Positions 5,012-5,152 of a DNA stretch of 5,152 nt are shown piece after piece (the stretch's first letter is position 1; each line of letters starts with the position of its first letter). The DNA comes from Bacillota bacterium. Lineage in GTDB: Bacteria; Bacillota; Clostridia; Oscillospirales; Ruminococcaceae. The stretch spans positions 1-5,152 of the forward strand of contig JAEXAZ010000174.1 in NCBI GenBank assembly GCA_023394255.1. Reading direction: 5' to 3'. The notes below the pieces were generated by a model. The model saw only the letters and a program-made list of their open reading frames with translations. It ran no database searches and was not told where the DNA came from. Made by a program: the position numbers and the translations under genes.

Positions 5012-5152
5012 TTATCTGAATTTTGAATACCCTGTTTGAAATGCGTGGTCGACCAGCGCTTTTCCGGTCGCCTGCAGCGCGGTGACGCCGGTGCGGCTGA
5101 GCTCCACAACACCGAATGGCCGAATCCGCTCCACAAGTTCATTGATTTGTTG
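5012..5152 (-). CDS. ilvN: Acetolactate synthase small subunit, C-terminal end (partial)
   Basis: The minus strand is open from the window edge to a TAA at 5012, giving the last 46 residues. The segment RPFGVVELSRTGVTAL matches the conserved end of the regulatory subunit of acetolactate synthase (pattern: a hydrophobic-rich stretch, PxGxxEL, RTG, then AL). The subunit binds the catalytic subunit IlvB through ACT domains and confers valine feedback control; those domains lie outside the window. The gene ends 16 nt before ilvC, the usual order in Firmicute ilv operons. The last residues, after the RTG motif (roughly 26-46), extend somewhat beyond the conserved block and are not diagnostic. The 5' end is missing because of the window boundary, not because of a break in the gene. 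Confidence 0.85.
   Translation of the reverse strand, partial: QQINELVERIRPFGVVELSRTGVTALQATGKALVDHAFQTGYSKFR

Noticed and set aside
3940..5019. Plus-strand open frames opposite ilvC (3940-4551 and 4591-5019)
   Set aside because: They are mirror frames of a fully conserved ilvC with no domain match of their own.
4996..5142. N-terminal extension of ilvC to an ATG at 5142
   Set aside because: The extension overlaps the ilvN 3' end in a different frame and has no similarity to IlvC; the ribosome site at 5003-5007 supports the start at 4995.

Overview
The window reads as chromosome of a spore-forming, mid-GC Firmicute, most likely a member of the Clostridia. The grounds are strong AGGAGG-type ribosome sites, compact Rho-independent terminators, and a short collagen-like protein of spore-surface type behind a sequence matching the consensus of the late mother-cell sigma factor SigK. 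The lineage is an inference; no rRNA or other marker gene is present. Every gene I can support lies on the minus strand, so transcription runs from right to left.

Right to left: (1) 5152-4000 holds the end of a branched-chain amino acid operon: the 3' end of the acetolactate synthase small subunit (ilvN, cut by the window edge), then 16 nt later a complete ketol-acid reductoisomerase (ilvC). A long perfect inverted repeat at 3868-3916 is the probable terminator. (2) 3612-2941 is a self-contained single-gene unit: SigK-like promoter, ribosome site, collagen-like gene and terminator. (3) 2992-2388 is about 600 nt without a convincing gene but rich in structure: a 24-bp perfect palindrome, a possible structured RNA or leader, and a 14-bp terminator hairpin. 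(4) 2387-1344 is a membrane-anchored M23 (LytM-type) peptidoglycan endopeptidase, probably starting at TTG, with a clear terminator. (5) 1185-145 is a ketopantoate reductase gene (panE family) with its own extended -10 promoter and a roughly 105-nt leader. No clear terminator is seen after panE.

The units appear to be transcribed independently and are not one pathway. IlvC and PanE are linked metabolically, because valine synthesis supplies the 2-ketoisovalerate from which ketopantoate and then pantoate (coenzyme A) are made. The collagen-like protein and the M23 peptidase both concern the cell or spore surface. No mobile element, CRISPR array, tRNA or rRNA was seen. The most interesting parts are the collagen-like spore-surface candidate with its promoter and the structure-dense gap at 2574-2827.
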